This document shows positions 10,623 through 21,689 of a DNA stretch of 64,000 nucleotides, one piece after another. The notes below the pieces were generated by a model. That model was not told the origin of the DNA. It did not search any database and saw nothing but the letters and a program-made list of their open reading frames with translations. A program made the position numbers and the translations under genes. Within the stretch, counting starts at the first letter, position 1. The number at the start of each line of letters is the position of its first letter. The stretch is from contig QJPP01007233.1 in the NCBI GenBank assembly GCA_003996215.1, forward strand, positions 1,297,501-1,361,500, read 5' to 3'. This stretch comes from Jaltomata sinuosa (taxonomy: Eukaryota; Streptophyta; Magnoliopsida; Solanales; Solanaceae).

Positions 10623-12983
10623 ATGTCTAGTTATGGCAAGAGTGGAAGTTTTAACACCTACAAGGAGGTGAAAGCATACCAAGATGATTGGGGCAAACCA
10701 ATTACTACTATAAGTGACTACCCTGATCATGTTTGTCGCCCTGTGATCGTTGAACATGGCGTCCAGGGCTATGTGGTGAGAGCTCAAAGAATTGTTGAAG
10801 TTCGTCGTAGTTATGATATTCCCTTGAATGGTCCTCTAGACAAGTACAATGTGCATGAAGAATGGGACGATCATAGTCCTAGGAAGGTCAATGACTTCTT
10901 CGATAAAGTTCATAATGAAGCTAGTCGACCAACTCATCCCACTCTTTTGAGCTCTCCAAAGTTGATCACTAAAAAGCCTAGTTGGAGAAGTGAAGATCAT
11001 GACTCTCCCAAGTATAGGGAGCATCACGATTTTAGTGGCAGCCCTCTTCGCAATAAGTTTGAAGGGTTGCACCTTCAAGATAATCGAGGATCAAGTCCGT
11101 ATAAGTACAAGAATGATGGTTATGCCCACTCCATGGATTCTCCCAAGGCTGGCCATGTCAAGGACTATGGGGTCAGTAACACATGGGATTCACCACCAAG
11201 ATCAAGACCAACTCATGAGGATTGGGATAACAGGAGAGGTCATGATGATTATGTAAAAAGCCCATATAGCAACAACAAAGATGATTATGGCCAGCCAAAA
11301 TTCAATGGAGGTTACAAGACAACTAGTCCTCCACTTAGCCAAGCCACAAATGATATAGGCGCTGCCATGAAGATCCTTGGGGTAGGTAATAAACCTCTGG
11401 CTTCACATTTTCCACCATCTTACTCAACTCCACATATAAAGGAAAGTAACCCTGAGAGAACTCAAGGTGGAAAGACTCTGGCTTCACCTTTTTCTACCCA
11501 ACCATCCTATTATCCAACATCAAATCCGATAACCGAAAGGAAAGAAAGTTACCCTGAGAGAACTCAAGGTGGAAAGCCTCTGGCTTCACCTTTTTCTACC
11601 CAACCATCCTATTATCCAACATCAAATCCGATAACCGAAAGGAAGGAAAGTTACCCTGAGAGAACTCAAGGTGGAAAGCCTCTGGCTTCACCTTTTTCTA
11701 CCCAACCATCCTATTATCCAACATCAAATCCGATAACCGAAAGGAAAGAAAGTTACCCTGAGAGAACTCAAGGTGGAAAGCCTCTGGCTTCACCTGTTTC
11801 TACCCAACCATCCTATTATCCAACATCAAATCCGATACCCGAAAGGAAAGAAAGTTACCCTGAACCAACAAAAGGAATGAAGCCTCTGTTTTCCCCTGTT
11901 TATACACAACAACCACATTCTCCAACTACAAATCCGACACCTCAGAGGAAAGAAAGCTATCCTGATACAGCACACGGTGCAAAGCCTCTGTTTTCCCCTG
12001 TTCATACACAACGATCATATTCTCCAACTTCAAACCTGTCACCTCAGAGGAAAGAAACCTATCCTGAGACAGCACACAGCACAAAGCCTCTGTTTTCCCC
12101 TGTTCATACACAACAACCACATTCACCAACTTCAAACCCGACACCTCAGTTGAAAGAAAGTTATCCTGAGGCAGCGCACAGCACAAAGCCTCTGTTTTCT
12201 CCTGGTTATACGCCACAATCACATTCACCAACTTCGAACCCGACACCTCAAAGGAAAGAAAATTTCTCTGAAACAACACATGGTACAAAGCCTCTGTTTT
12301 CCTCTGTTTATTCACAACAACCGCATTCACCAACTTCAAACCCGATACCTCAAAGGAAAGAAAGCTACCCTGAAACAACTCATGGCCCAAAGCCTTTGTT
12401 TTCCCCTGGTTATACACCACAATCACATTCACCAACTTCAAACCCGGCACCTCAAAGGAAAGAAAGCTACCCTGAAACAGCACACGAAACCAACCCTATG
12501 TTTTCCCCTGTTTCTACACAACAATCACATTTTTCAACTGCAAATCCATCACCTCAAAACAACGAAAGTTACCCAAAGAAAAAAGGTTGGAAGTCTTTGT
12601 TTTCCCCTGCTGCTAAGCAACAACCACACCCTCCAACGTCACACTCAACACCTGATATGAAACAAAGCTACCCTGATCATGAAACGCGAAGTTTGAAGCC
12701 TTCATTTTCCCCTTCTTCTCCACAAAGGGAACACTACAGTCCACAAATGGAAGACCATCACCCCGACCAAATCCAGCGCGGTGAGTCCTCTCCATCTCCA
12801 TATGAGAATACACAGGAACTGCGCTATGGTGCAATCTCCCCACCAAAAGAAACCATTGACAGCAGTGAGGCCAGGAAAAGGTATGCTGACTTAAAACCAG
12901 TGTCACCAGCACAGATGAAGTACTCAGGAACAATAGATAGCAGGGAGGCTGTGAAAAAGTACAATGGTGCATATGTTCCATAG
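10623..12983 (+). CDS. Proline-rich tandem-repeat protein of unknown function
   Basis: Intronless, 786 residues. The N-terminal ~95 residues are non-repetitive (YKEVKAYQDDWGKPITTISD, then a Val/Arg-rich stretch). Residues ~100-230 are charged and Ser/Pro/His/Tyr-rich. From about residue 270 to 700 there are roughly a dozen 33-35-residue repeats of the pattern KPL(A/F)SP-x-Q-x(5)-PTSNP-x(5)-KESYP. The first four are almost identical at the DNA level with a 102-bp period (11469-11876); later ones diverge. The C-terminus carries two copies of a TIDSxEAxKxY motif (around residues 737 and 767). No signal peptide or membrane segment is visible, so an extensin-like wall role is not supported; the repeats look intrinsically disordered. 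I do not recognise a named family. An AATAAA at 13127 fits its poly(A) signal. Confidence 0.85.
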   Translation: MSSYGKSGSFNTYKEVKAYQDDWGKPITTISDYPDHVCRPVIVEHGVQGYVVRAQRIVEVRRSYDIPLNGPLDKYNVHEEWDDHSPRKVNDFFDKVHNEASRPTHPTLLSSPKLITKKPSWRSEDHDSPKYREHHDFSGSPLRNKFEGLHLQDNRGSSPYKYKNDGYAHSMDSPKAGHVKDYGVSNTWDSPPRSRPTHEDWDNRRGHDDYVKSPYSNNKDDYGQPKFNGGYKTTSPPLSQATNDIGAAMKILGVGNKPLASHFPPSYSTPHIKESNPERTQGGKTLASPFSTQPSYYPTSNPITERKESYPERTQGGKPLASPFSTQPSYYPTSNPITERKESYPERTQGGKPLASPFSTQPSYYPTSNPITERKESYPERTQGGKPLASPVSTQPSYYPTSNPIPERKESYPEPTKGMKPLFSPVYTQQPHSPTTNPTPQRKESYPDTAHGAKPLFSPVHTQRSYSPTSNLSPQRKETYPETAHSTKPLFSPVHTQQPHSPTSNPTPQLKESYPEAAHSTKPLFSPGYTPQSHSPTSNPTPQRKENFSETTHGTKPLFSSVYSQQPHSPTSNPIPQRKESYPETTHGPKPLFSPGYTPQSHSPTSNPAPQRKESYPETAHETNPMFSPVSTQQSHFSTANPSPQNNESYPKKKGWKSLFSPAAKQQPHPPTSHSTPDMKQSYPDHETRSLKPSFSPSSPQREHYSPQMEDHHPDQIQRGESSPSPYENTQELRYGAISPPKETIDSSEARKRYADLKPVSPAQMKYSGTIDSREAVKKYNGAYVP
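11469..11876 (+). repeat. Coding minisatellite, four 102-bp units
   Basis: Units start at 11469, 11571, 11673 and 11775 with only scattered substitutions between them. Each encodes 34 residues ending in KESYPERTQGG. Divergent units continue to about 12600. Confidence 0.95.
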
Positions 12984-13126
12984 AGAAATGCCAAGATGTT
13001 TGGAAATTTCACATTTAGCTTGCCTTGTGGAAGATGGTTTGTGCTGCAATGATGATCAAACACATCATATGTATCTTTTCGTTCTTGTTTGTGAGTGTGG
13101 TGATGTTTTCTTGAGTGTTTGTATTT

Positions 13127-13132
13127 GAATAA
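13127..13132 (+). terminator. Probable poly(A) signal of the proline-rich gene
   Basis: AATAAA about 145 bp past the stop codon, in an otherwise T-rich 3' region. Confidence 0.5.
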
Positions 13133-14261
13133 AAGCACTGAAATATGTTGTTGCTAATGTAATAATACAGTTTGTTTATGTACTTGTGATTGCATATGAA
13201 ATGAGAAAAGAGTTGTGTTTATTATGTCAATTTCTTCATGGTTTGGTATATCGAGTCATTTGTTTTTCTCTTAGCTTTGTGAACTGGATGGAAGTTGGAT
13301 AAATTTCTCATTCACTAGACAAAGTTAATATTGGCATGAACCATAATCTAATTTCGAGAAATACCATAGTTTACTCTCACCGTTTCAATTTGTTTGTTTT
13401 ACTTTACTTTTTAATCCGTTTAAAAAAAATTCTCTTTTCTTTTTTTACAACTCTTTAATTCTAATTCAAATAAGTTGAGGTAGGCTAACTTTACATTTAA
13501 CCCGGGACACAAATGGGTTAGATTTTTTCGGAGACTTTTCAAAAAAAATTCTTGAGATAATGCATAAGTACCACCCTAAACTATAAATGAAATCTCAGCG
13601 ACACACCTTAACTATACAGGGGTCCTATTCTTTCCCTAAACTTTGTTTTTCTGTATTTCTTTGCACCTTATGTGCTGACCTGGAGTCATACCCAATCCAA
13701 TTAGTTGTGGTGACATACACGCGCTGTCATGTGTATAAATGATTTTTTTCCATTTTTTTTGTTTTTTAAATATTTTTTTAAAAAAACTTCTTCTTATTTT
13801 CTTTGCCTTGTATTTAAAATAAGTCAATACACATGAAAAAATTGTTTTTATTTTTTCTTGTATTTAAAATTTTCTAAAAGAATGTATTTTTTATATTTTT
13901 CTTTACCCTGTATTTAAACTTTGCTCAAATACACTTAATTTTTTTTATTTTTTTTTACCTTCTTTCATTTTTTTTCTATTGCTTTTATTTATTCTTTTTA
14001 TTTTCTTTGTCTTTCCTTTGGATTTAATTTCAAATGTCTTGTAATTAAATATGTTAACTTTGAACGAATACCAAAAAAATAAAGGAAATTAAACTTTAAA
14101 AAATGCAAAAAATAAAGGTCACTTTTTAAAAGAATCATTATTTAAAAAAATATATATAAGTATTTTTAAAATTAAGTAAAAGTGAAAAGACAAGAAATTA
14201 ATAAAAAGAAAAAAGAAAATAAAAGTGAGGACGGAAATAAATTTTACAAAGAAAAAAGAAA

Positions 14262-14441
14262 GGGCAGCCCGGTGCACTAAAACTCCCGCTATGCGCGGGG
14301 TCCGGGGAAGGGCCGGACCACAAGGGTCTATTGTACGCAGCCTCACCTTACATTTCTGCAAAGGGCTGTTTCCACGGCTTGAACCCGTGACCTCCTGGTC
14401 ACATGGCAGCAACTTTACCAGTTACTCCAAGGGCTCCCTTC
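14262..14441 (-). mobile_element. Au-type SINE
   Basis: Read on the minus strand from 14441 it has a tRNA-like head (GGAGTAACTGGTAAAGTTG as A box, GGGTTCAAGCC as B box). The body contains GTCTATTGTACGCAGCC (plus strand) and CCGCTATGCGCGGGG, and it ends in GGGCTGCCC. This layout is that of the Au SINE family known from grasses and Solanaceae. It looks nearly full length. Confidence 0.85.
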
Positions 14442-14506
14442 AATTTTTTTATTTTTATTTTTTTACAAAGAAAGAAAGGAAAATAATTAAGTATGCATAA
14501 GTTTTA

Positions 14507-15309
14507 GGGTGTGTTCGGTATGGAGGAAAATGTTTAGGAAAACATTTTCTAGGAAAACAAATTGTTTCTTATTTATTTTCTTGTGTTCGGTACGCAAATA
14601 AAAAAAAAATTTCTAAAAGCATTTGTATATATTTAACACAAAACAATGAGAACAAATAGGGTAAGGGGGTGAGATAAAAAAATAATTTGTTTTTGGGGCG
14701 GGTGGGGGTAGGGGGTGGAGGTGGGGTAAGAAATTTTTTTGATATTTTTTAAAAAATAAATTTTAATTTTTTTAATTTTTTTTTTTGGGGGGGAGGTGTG
14801 GTGGGGGTGGGGGTGGCGGGTAGGGGCTGGGGTGGGGTAGAGGGGGGAGGGAGGGTAAGAAAAAAAATTGAATTCTTTTAAAAAATAAATTTAAAAAATT
14901 CTAAATTTTTTTTGGGGGTGGGGGGCTGGTAGGGTGGTCAGGTATGGGAGGAAGGTGGAGTAAGAAAAAAAAATTGAATTTATTTTAAAAATAAATTTTA
15001 ATTTTTTTTTGGGGGGGTGACTGGTGGGGGTGGGGTAAGAAAATTAAAAAAATATTTTTGGCAAAGGGGGGAGGGGGTTGAGGGGGCTGGTAGAGGAGGT
15101 GGGGGTCGGGTTAGGGGGAGGTGTGATTTTAAGAGTGGTATGAAAATTGCAACTTGTTTTTCCTACTTTGATTAAGGAAGTCATTTTCTTTATTTTGAAG
15201 GAACTTGTTTTCCCAGGGAAAATGTTTTTCAAAATTTTTAAGCCAAACGAACATGAGAAAATAGGAAAATATTTTCCGAAAAATGTTTTCCTTCATACCA
15301 AACACACCC
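14507..15309. mobile_element. Tourist-like (PIF/Harbinger) non-autonomous element
   Basis: The termini GGGTGTGTTCGGTATGGAGG and its inverse CCTTCATACCAAACACACCC are flanked by TTA at 14504-14506 and 15310-15312, the three-base duplication of this superfamily. There is no transposase. The interior alternates G-rich and A/T-rich blocks. Subterminal (G/C)GAAAATGTTTTCC hairpins occur at both ends. Confidence 0.7.
14650..15125 (+). repeat. G-rich/AT-rich alternating repeat inside the Tourist-like element
   Basis: About four imperfect units of roughly 110-130 bp, each a run of G-rich DNA (GGGGGTGGGG-like) followed by GGGTAAGAAA and a T/A stretch with TAAATTTTAATTTTT. Several units contain four or more G-runs in close succession and could form G-quadruplexes on the + strand. 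Confidence 0.7.
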
Positions 15310-15579
15310 TTAATGATAATAATTATGTGTATCAACTAATTGTAAGATGTTCTATTAAAAAAGGACATGTGTACAATATGATCAGCATTTTTTTTATGTT
15401 TACGCCTATCACTTGCTTTCAAGAGAGTGAGCACACTCTTTGTGTCACCTTAGCACTAAAAGGTGTATTTATTTCACTTTAAAATAGTTTAGGCAGGTAA
15501 TAGGACCCCTGTATAATTAAAGTGTGTCGCTGGGATTTCATCTATAGTTTAGGGTGATACTTATGCATTAAATTAGATA

Positions 15580-15821
15580 TCGGAGAAGTGAAGAAATAAG
15601 ATGAGAGGATTTTGGGTCATTGAAAGGACCCACCATCCTACACCCCTACCTCCCCCGTCCCCACTCCCGCCTTCTATAGTATTTGTCTAAATTATACACA
15701 AATACTTTTAGGATAATGGTTTTTGCTTACCTATCGAACACAAGAAAATAAATAGTAAACCCACCTATTTTCTAGAAAATATTTTTCATGGAAAACATTT
15801 TCCTTCTTACCGAAAACACCC
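15580..15821. mobile_element. Right-hand remnant of a second Tourist-like copy
   Basis: It ends GGAAAACATTTTCCTTCTTACCGAAAACACCC followed by TTA, the right terminus of the same family. It also has a C-rich block (CCCCTACCTCCCCCGTCCCC) equivalent to the G-rich interior in inverse orientation. The matching left end is not visible nearby. Confidence 0.5.
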
Positions 15822-15829
15822 TTAATCTT

Positions 15830-17853
15830 AATGAAAGTTACTAAAAACGCTTTGGGATGATAATTGTACTAAGAATTATTTTTATTCGTTTAAACTTATT
15901 ATCGAGAAATCAAAATTAAACTCAAATTCACATGTATACTCGATTGTATGTAGTTGTTAATAAGAGAAAAACAGAGATCAACTACTTTAGGATGTGTCCA
16001 TAGAAATAAAAACCAGGCAGAAAGATCAACAAAGAAAAAGCAAAATTGAAAAGTAAACGAAAATAAAATTCAAATATATATGAGGCAACTCATGAAAAAT
16101 TGGAAAGAACAAAGTTCAAAACATGAAATTTGAGAAGGGAACAAAATATTGGTTTGCCAGTTTGAATTTGAAAAGTTTTTTTCTTTCGCATTAAAGCCCT
16201 ACTAATTTAAATTCGTGTCACATAAGAATCATTCGGGGAAAGAGCTCCTACTATCAATTCTTCCTCTTACTCAAAGCTCGAAAACGAAATCTCTGATTAA
16301 GAAAGGAGCAACATCATTCGCTGCACCACATTTTTTGTGGTAATTTAGAAAGTTGAGTACACTGTTTTGCCAGGATTTTTGAGTGTGTGATTATTTCTTT
16401 GAAATATCATAACTTGTTAAATAAAATAATATACTTTCCGGTAATAATCATTATTTTATGTACTTTGTCCTTTTAAATAATACAAGTTCTCATAGTAAGT
16501 TTTAAATGAGGAAATTGTCCTTTACTTTGAAAGCTGAAATCTCCATTTGTGCAATTAATAGGATTAGAATTTGGATTATTTTTTTCCCTCCCTTTCTAGA
16601 ATGATCAATTTTGAGAATAGCAACTTCACTATTCAAAGAAAGAAAGCTACTTATGTAAGGTCGAAGAAGACGTGTAAGACATCTTAGGGCCAATATTTCA
16701 TTATTATAAAACGTTTGAAAACTCAATTTTAACATTTTTATCGTACTTTATAGTCATTCAAATGTTCAGAACGAAAAAGACTCTTCATGAACAGAAATTC
16801 ATAATGTCTATGTTTGTATTTAACACCAAAACTGAATTTACACAAAACAGGTTGATGAAGGAAAAATATTCATAACAAAATATTTTTATATTATCAGTAT
16901 ATGTTAATATGGTGAAGCATATAAACACATTATTTCTAGGTTACTAATTAATGACTACCTAATAATTATCTTTTAAAGAAAACCAAACCATAAATAGTGG
17001 TTTTATTTGATAATTTTTAATTTTCATTCCACGTGTTGAAGAATGTTCAAACTGGTGGTAATTTATTCCATGTAGTCATGGTTTGAATCCTTTACCATAT
17101 CTCACTTTGTTCCTCAGCTTTTTACATTTTTTTATGGTAAATGAACCAGTCGAATATTTCACATTTTTTCCTTAGTGTTTAAATTATATGTTATATGGTA
17201 ATAAAATGATTCCTGATTTTTTTAAGAAAAAAAGAAAGGGAAAATGTTTTTTTTAAAATAACGTTTAGTATAATCCAAAAAAAAATGAAATTTGAAACTA
17301 TAACAACTTTATAGTATTGTTTGATATATATATATATATATATATATAGTTCATAATTATATATCAATTAATTAAAAAAACTTTCTTAATTTTCTAATAC
17401 CCCCTCCAACATTTCAAGAAGATCGGCAATTTTGGGAGTATAAGTGTCAAATCATTCAATATTTCCTTCAAAAACATTGTAAGTCAATATTAATAGTAAA
17501 AACATTTTTCAAAAATAGAAAATCGTCCCTAATCAAAGGAAACGGTGTCATTCTTAGAAAGTAATGTAGTGACATATAAAATGGAAAGAGAAAAATACTT
17601 CTAGAGCTATTAACTAAATTTGATATATATGAAAAAATAGAGTATTTTAGAGTCTGGGAGATTTATGAGTTTCTCTTTAGCCGAATCAGGTCTAGAGCAA
17701 TCACGACTCATATTACTATTTATCATCGCGTTTTCTTTGAAATCCTAAACGTTATATATATTATGGTGGGAAAACCACCCTCATTTTTCAATATTCGAAA
17801 TGATGCATTTATACTTTATAAATAAGGCTAGGAAGAGGACAGGTTAATATACT
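15830..17853. other. Intergenic DNA upstream of the first carboxylesterase
   Basis: AT-rich, without convincing coding sequence. Parts of 16380-16625 and 17180-17240 recur upstream of the second carboxylesterase (23930-24145), showing that the tandem duplication included upstream DNA. An (AT)n run lies at 17324-17348. Confidence 0.6.
17324..17348. repeat. (AT)n microsatellite
   Basis: About twelve uninterrupted TA dinucleotides. Confidence 0.9.
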
Positions 17854-18019
17854 CAGGGCCGGATCTACGGTAGAGGGTGGGGGTTCCTAAATTCTATAAT
17901 CATGTGGAAAAAATATTAAGAGTACAAATATTTGCAGATGAGAACCTATATAACTAAATGAATAGTTGGTTCAATGGCAATTGAGAACCCACAAGCTTAA
18001 AATTCTGGATCCGCCTCTG
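17854..18019. mobile_element. hAT-type MITE with perfect 8-bp target duplication
   Basis: 166 bp. The left end CAGGGCCGGATCTA and the right end TGGATCCGCCTCTG are imperfect inverted repeats. AATATACT is present immediately before (17846-17853) and after (18020-18027), a perfect 8-bp duplication. It is the same family as 6645-6831. It sits about 250 bp upstream of the TATA box of the carboxylesterase gene. Confidence 0.85.
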
Positions 18020-18269
18020 AATATACTAACGGATTAAGTAGCACCTCATGTGAATAGATCCGAATCAAATAGTTATTTCCAACTATCCCCTTTGTCCAAA
18101 CATTCTAGAGTGTGCCCACCAACTACAACTACTATAGCAACATACTATTATTGAAGTCGATTTCATTGATAGTATTAGTTACTACGTGGCTTTACAATGT
18201 TCAATAGTCACTTTGTTGAATCTTGTATGTATGAAAAAAGAAGAAAAAAAACTGTTGATTTTAAAAGGC

Positions 18270-18277
18270 TATATAAG
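18270..18277 (+). promoter_or_regulatory. TATA box of the first carboxylesterase
   Basis: TATATAAG in the context GGCTATATAAGGATATAAAAC, about 95 bp before the ATG at 18365. The next ~25 bp (CTCAAGGCAAACATCACC) look like the start of the leader; the matching leader bases, but not the TATA box, are present in the second gene. Confidence 0.6.
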
Positions 18278-18364
18278 GATATAAAACCTCAAGGCAAACA
18301 TCACCCATACTTCTCAGTCCTTCCCCATTACTAGTCTGTTTCTAACTTGTCCAATTTAATCGTC

Positions 18365-19345
18365 ATGTCTGATCAATTTGTTCCAATTGATCCAAATGTC
18401 GATCCTTATGGATACTTGGGCATTATTCGAAACCCTGACGGCTCTATCACACGTCCACAAATTCCAACTCGTCCATTTCCCACCTCTATTCCCGATCATC
18501 CCTCTGTCTTCGTGAAGGATTATGTCATTAACCCCGCGAAAGACACGTGGGCCCGTATTATCATCCCTCGTGAAGTACTAAACTCGGAAAATAAACTTCC
18601 TCTTATAGTATATTTTCATGGCGGAGGATTCGTAATGGCAGTTACTATAGATACACCAATCTTACATAAATTTTGTGCGACACTCGCTGCCGAAATTCCA
18701 GCGATAATCATATCGGTCGATTATCGATACGCGCCCGAAAATCAACTCCCAGCAGCTTACGATGATTGCATCGAATCATTGCATTGGATCAAAAATACCC
18801 CTGACGAGTTGCTTAAAAAATATGCCGATTTTTCGAAGTGTTTTCTCATGGGCACTAGTGCTGGTGGCAACATAGCGTACCAAGCAGGACTACGTGTAGC
18901 TGAAATTAGTGGACACCTTAAGCCTTTAGAAATCAAAGGGTTGATTCTACATCATGCTTTTTTTGGTGGAAATGAAAGGACAAAATCGGAATTAAGATTA
19001 TCTCACGATAAGATATTGTCCCTTAATGTGAGTGACATTATGTGGGAGCTAGGGTTGCCTACTGGCAGCGATCGCGATCACCCATATTGTAATCCGACGG
19101 TGGAGATTCGATCGAATGAAAACTTGTTTGATCAAGTGAAAATACAAGGTTTGAAGATTTTGGTGATTGGTTGCGATGGTGATCCTCTGATCGATCGACA
19201 GATTGAGGTTTCGAAAATGTTGAAAGAAAAAGATGTGCAAGTTGTGGATAGTTTTTGTGAAGGAGGGTGTCATGGCCTTGAGTTTTTTGATGACACAAAG
19301 TTAAAGGACATGATCATTGTTGTAAAAGAATTTGTGAGAGTTTAA
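18365..19345 (+). CDS. Carboxylesterase, plant CXE class (AeCXE1/Hsr203J-like), copy 1
   Basis: Single exon, 326 residues, alpha/beta-hydrolase fold 3 family. The oxyanion-hole motif HGGG is at residues 85-88, the nucleophile in GTSAGGN with Ser165, the acid Asp273 in CDGDPLIDRQ and the catalytic His303 in GGCHG, so all three triad residues are present. No signal peptide is seen, so the enzyme is expected to be cytosolic. Overall it resembles kiwifruit CXE1 and related Solanaceae esterases, which hydrolyse short-chain acetate esters; substrate here is inferred only. The ATG at 18365 is chosen because the second copy begins with the same MSD and because the nearest upstream in-frame codon, at 18347, is TTG. 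Most family members have a Glu or Asp where this one has Thr in GTSAGG. Confidence 0.92.
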   Translation: MSDQFVPIDPNVDPYGYLGIIRNPDGSITRPQIPTRPFPTSIPDHPSVFVKDYVINPAKDTWARIIIPREVLNSENKLPLIVYFHGGGFVMAVTIDTPILHKFCATLAAEIPAIIISVDYRYAPENQLPAAYDDCIESLHWIKNTPDELLKKYADFSKCFLMGTSAGGNIAYQAGLRVAEISGHLKPLEIKGLILHHAFFGGNERTKSELRLSHDKILSLNVSDIMWELGLPTGSDRDHPYCNPTVEIRSNENLFDQVKIQGLKILVIGCDGDPLIDRQIEVSKMLKEKDVQVVDSFCEGGCHGLEFFDDTKLKDMIIVVKEFVRV

Positions 19346-19439
19346 TTAAAGCACTTGTGGCAAGTGATCTTTAATTTGATGAAATATTTGTAACAATTAT
19401 GACAATAAACCAAAAATAAAATAATTTTTACTCTATTTG

Positions 19440-20888
19440 CAGTTTTGCACAATATAATTTCTCCCATTGAAATGCTATTATCTTCCATCATATAGAAATT
19501 AAGACTTTTTTTTTAATGTTCACTAAAATTTAATGAACAGTCGTCTCCCATTGACCACAATTTATTGTTGTTGCAGGGTGAACACTCACCACATATTTTC
19601 TTGGTGGAAGAAGATTTGCCAAATTAAGTATGATGGACAAGTTGTATATATAGCTTTATTAGAAAGAACATATATATACCCTTTGGATCACTTTATTTAT
19701 CCTTTATTAAAAATAAATGATTTAAAATAATATTTTTTTTAGAAAATCAAGATATAATCAAGTATATTCTTTTCATGTTGTCCTTAATAAAAATTATTCA
19801 TGAAAGTAATAAACATTCACTAATTAGCGTAGAAAATCTAAATGAAGAGCACATATATACAAATATTCCAATATATTGTGATTGCTTAGATTAACTCTTT
19901 TTTATTTATTAAAAAGGAAATTAAAGATATACTAATATTTATTGAAGAGAGATTAATATTTTAAACTACTAAAGATATTAAATAAAAGTATGATACTTAA
20001 AATACATAATTTCTTAAAAAATATGTAAATTAAAAATATAATAAGTAAAGTGGTTGGAAGGAAGTATATTGGATGGTGACAGCTCTGTATGTATCCCAAC
20101 ATGTTGGCCATAAATATTGACAACCAAAGATTTCCAATTATTCATCAAACGATAAGATGTGGTTATTAATTAGGGTCCCCAAACAGTGTTGACAATATTG
20201 CTGGTCAGTAATTTGGTAGTAGCATTTAGTTGCTTTGTGTACAAGTTATTATAAATATTAAATATTAATTTATGAGTAACTGAACTTTACGTAACTCTAA
20301 CCAGCAATATTCGAATGATCCTTAGTACACAAAAATTAAACTTAATTATTAAAATATTTTATAATAGACCAAATATACTAAAAATCAGGTATATATATAT
20401 ATATATGTTGATGTAATATCATATTAATTTTGGAAGAAATTTTGACTTAGTGACATGTTTATTTGGTGAAAATACATCTCTAATTAAAGATTTTCTAAGT
20501 AATGTGTCAGGTCAACAAATGTCAAGTAATATGAAACGAAGGGTGCAAGCGAAAGCTTCTAGTTGTAAAAATTGTTAATGCAGAAATCACTTTCCTAACA
20601 TGGAATGTAAGTACTTTTTTAAAAAAAAAATTCTTATCGTTTCATGGTTTGGAGATGCAATAGTTGAACAGAATTAGCATTTGGCAATTCTTTTTTCCTT
20701 TTTTTACATTTCTTGATGACAGTTCAATGTATTTTCCCATGTAATCGTTTCTCAAAGTAAAAACACAGATATTTCAAAAGAAAAAAATAGAGAAGGAAAT
20801 GTCATGGCAGTGATTCTTGGAAAAAAGAACAAAACTTAAGAAATTTAAAATTAGAAAATCGAATCCTCAGAAAAGTATTTTACACTGA
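19440..20888. other. Intergenic, AT-rich
   Basis: No coding sequence or clear transposon ends recognised. A short (AT)n run lies near 20390-20407. Confidence 0.5.
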
Positions 20889-21689
20889 GGGTGTGTTTCG
20901 TGCGAAGGAAAATGTTTGCCATGAAAATTGTTTTCCTTAAAAATAAGAAATCTTTTACTTATTTTATGGTGTTTGATAGTATATAAAAAAATATTATCAC
21001 AAAATATTTATATATATTTTAGATAAAATTTACGGAGATGAAAATGGGCTGGTAGGGATGGCCTGATGGGGTGGGGCCACGAGTCGAAGAAATTTCCTCA
21101 TTTTTAAAAGGAAAAAGTACACAAAATAGACCTTAAATAAAAGTAATTACACACTATTACCCCCTTCCAAATTAATTATACAAATTACCCATTCGGCCTA
21201 AATATATTACCCGAGTACCCCGTTAAATTCGACCCCTGAATCACGGCACCTCTTTCCATTTCATTTGCAGCTTTTTACTTTTTTGTCTTTTTATCTATTA
21301 ACTTCCTTTCCTTTTTTGATTAGCTTCTCTTCCCCTTTTTATTCTTTTTATTTGCATATATTGTAGTGGCTTGTGTGTTTATTGTTTTTGTTTTTTCTTT
21401 TCCTACTTTTCTTGTCCTCTCCTTTTTTATTATTTTGTATTTTTTCTTTTGGAGGATAAAAATAAAAAATATATATATTAGATAATTAATTAATTTTAGA
21501 TTAATAAATATAGAAGAAAATTAAATAATTAACTATAATAATGAATAATTGATAAATACTTTTGTCTTCTTTTTTTTATTTCTTTTCTATTTTAGTTACA
21601 TTTTCTTTTTATTATTTTTATCTATTTATTTTTCTTTTTAAAGTAAAAGATAAAATAAAAATTTAAAGATAAAAGATATATTATAATGC

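Larger units (their letters stand above)
13558..15570. mobile_element. 2-kb element with ~70-bp terminal inverted repeats
   Basis: The left end (13558-13629) begins TAATGCATAAGTA and contains CAGCGACACACCTTAACTA and GGGGTCCTATT. The right end (15499-15570) is its inverse complement with a few mismatches. No transposase is visible. The interior is AT-rich and carries other insertions: an Au SINE (14262-14441) and a Tourist-like element (14507-15309). I could not identify a convincing target duplication, so the superfamily is left open. Confidence 0.7.

Noticed and set aside
11469..11876. CRISPR-like array
   Set aside because: The spacing is regular, but units are contiguous coding repeats without spacers in a plant nuclear gene.
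11926..12483. 185-residue open frame on the minus strand
   Set aside because: Its repeats are the reverse translation of the proline-rich gene repeats. It is a shadow frame kept open by repeat periodicity.
14262..14441. tRNA gene
   Set aside because: A and B boxes are present, but the rest does not fold as a tRNA and matches a SINE body. The same applies to 2240-2450 and 31819-32068.
18347..18364. Earlier start for carboxylesterase copy 1
   Set aside because: The codon at 18347 is TTG; the first in-frame ATG is at 18365.
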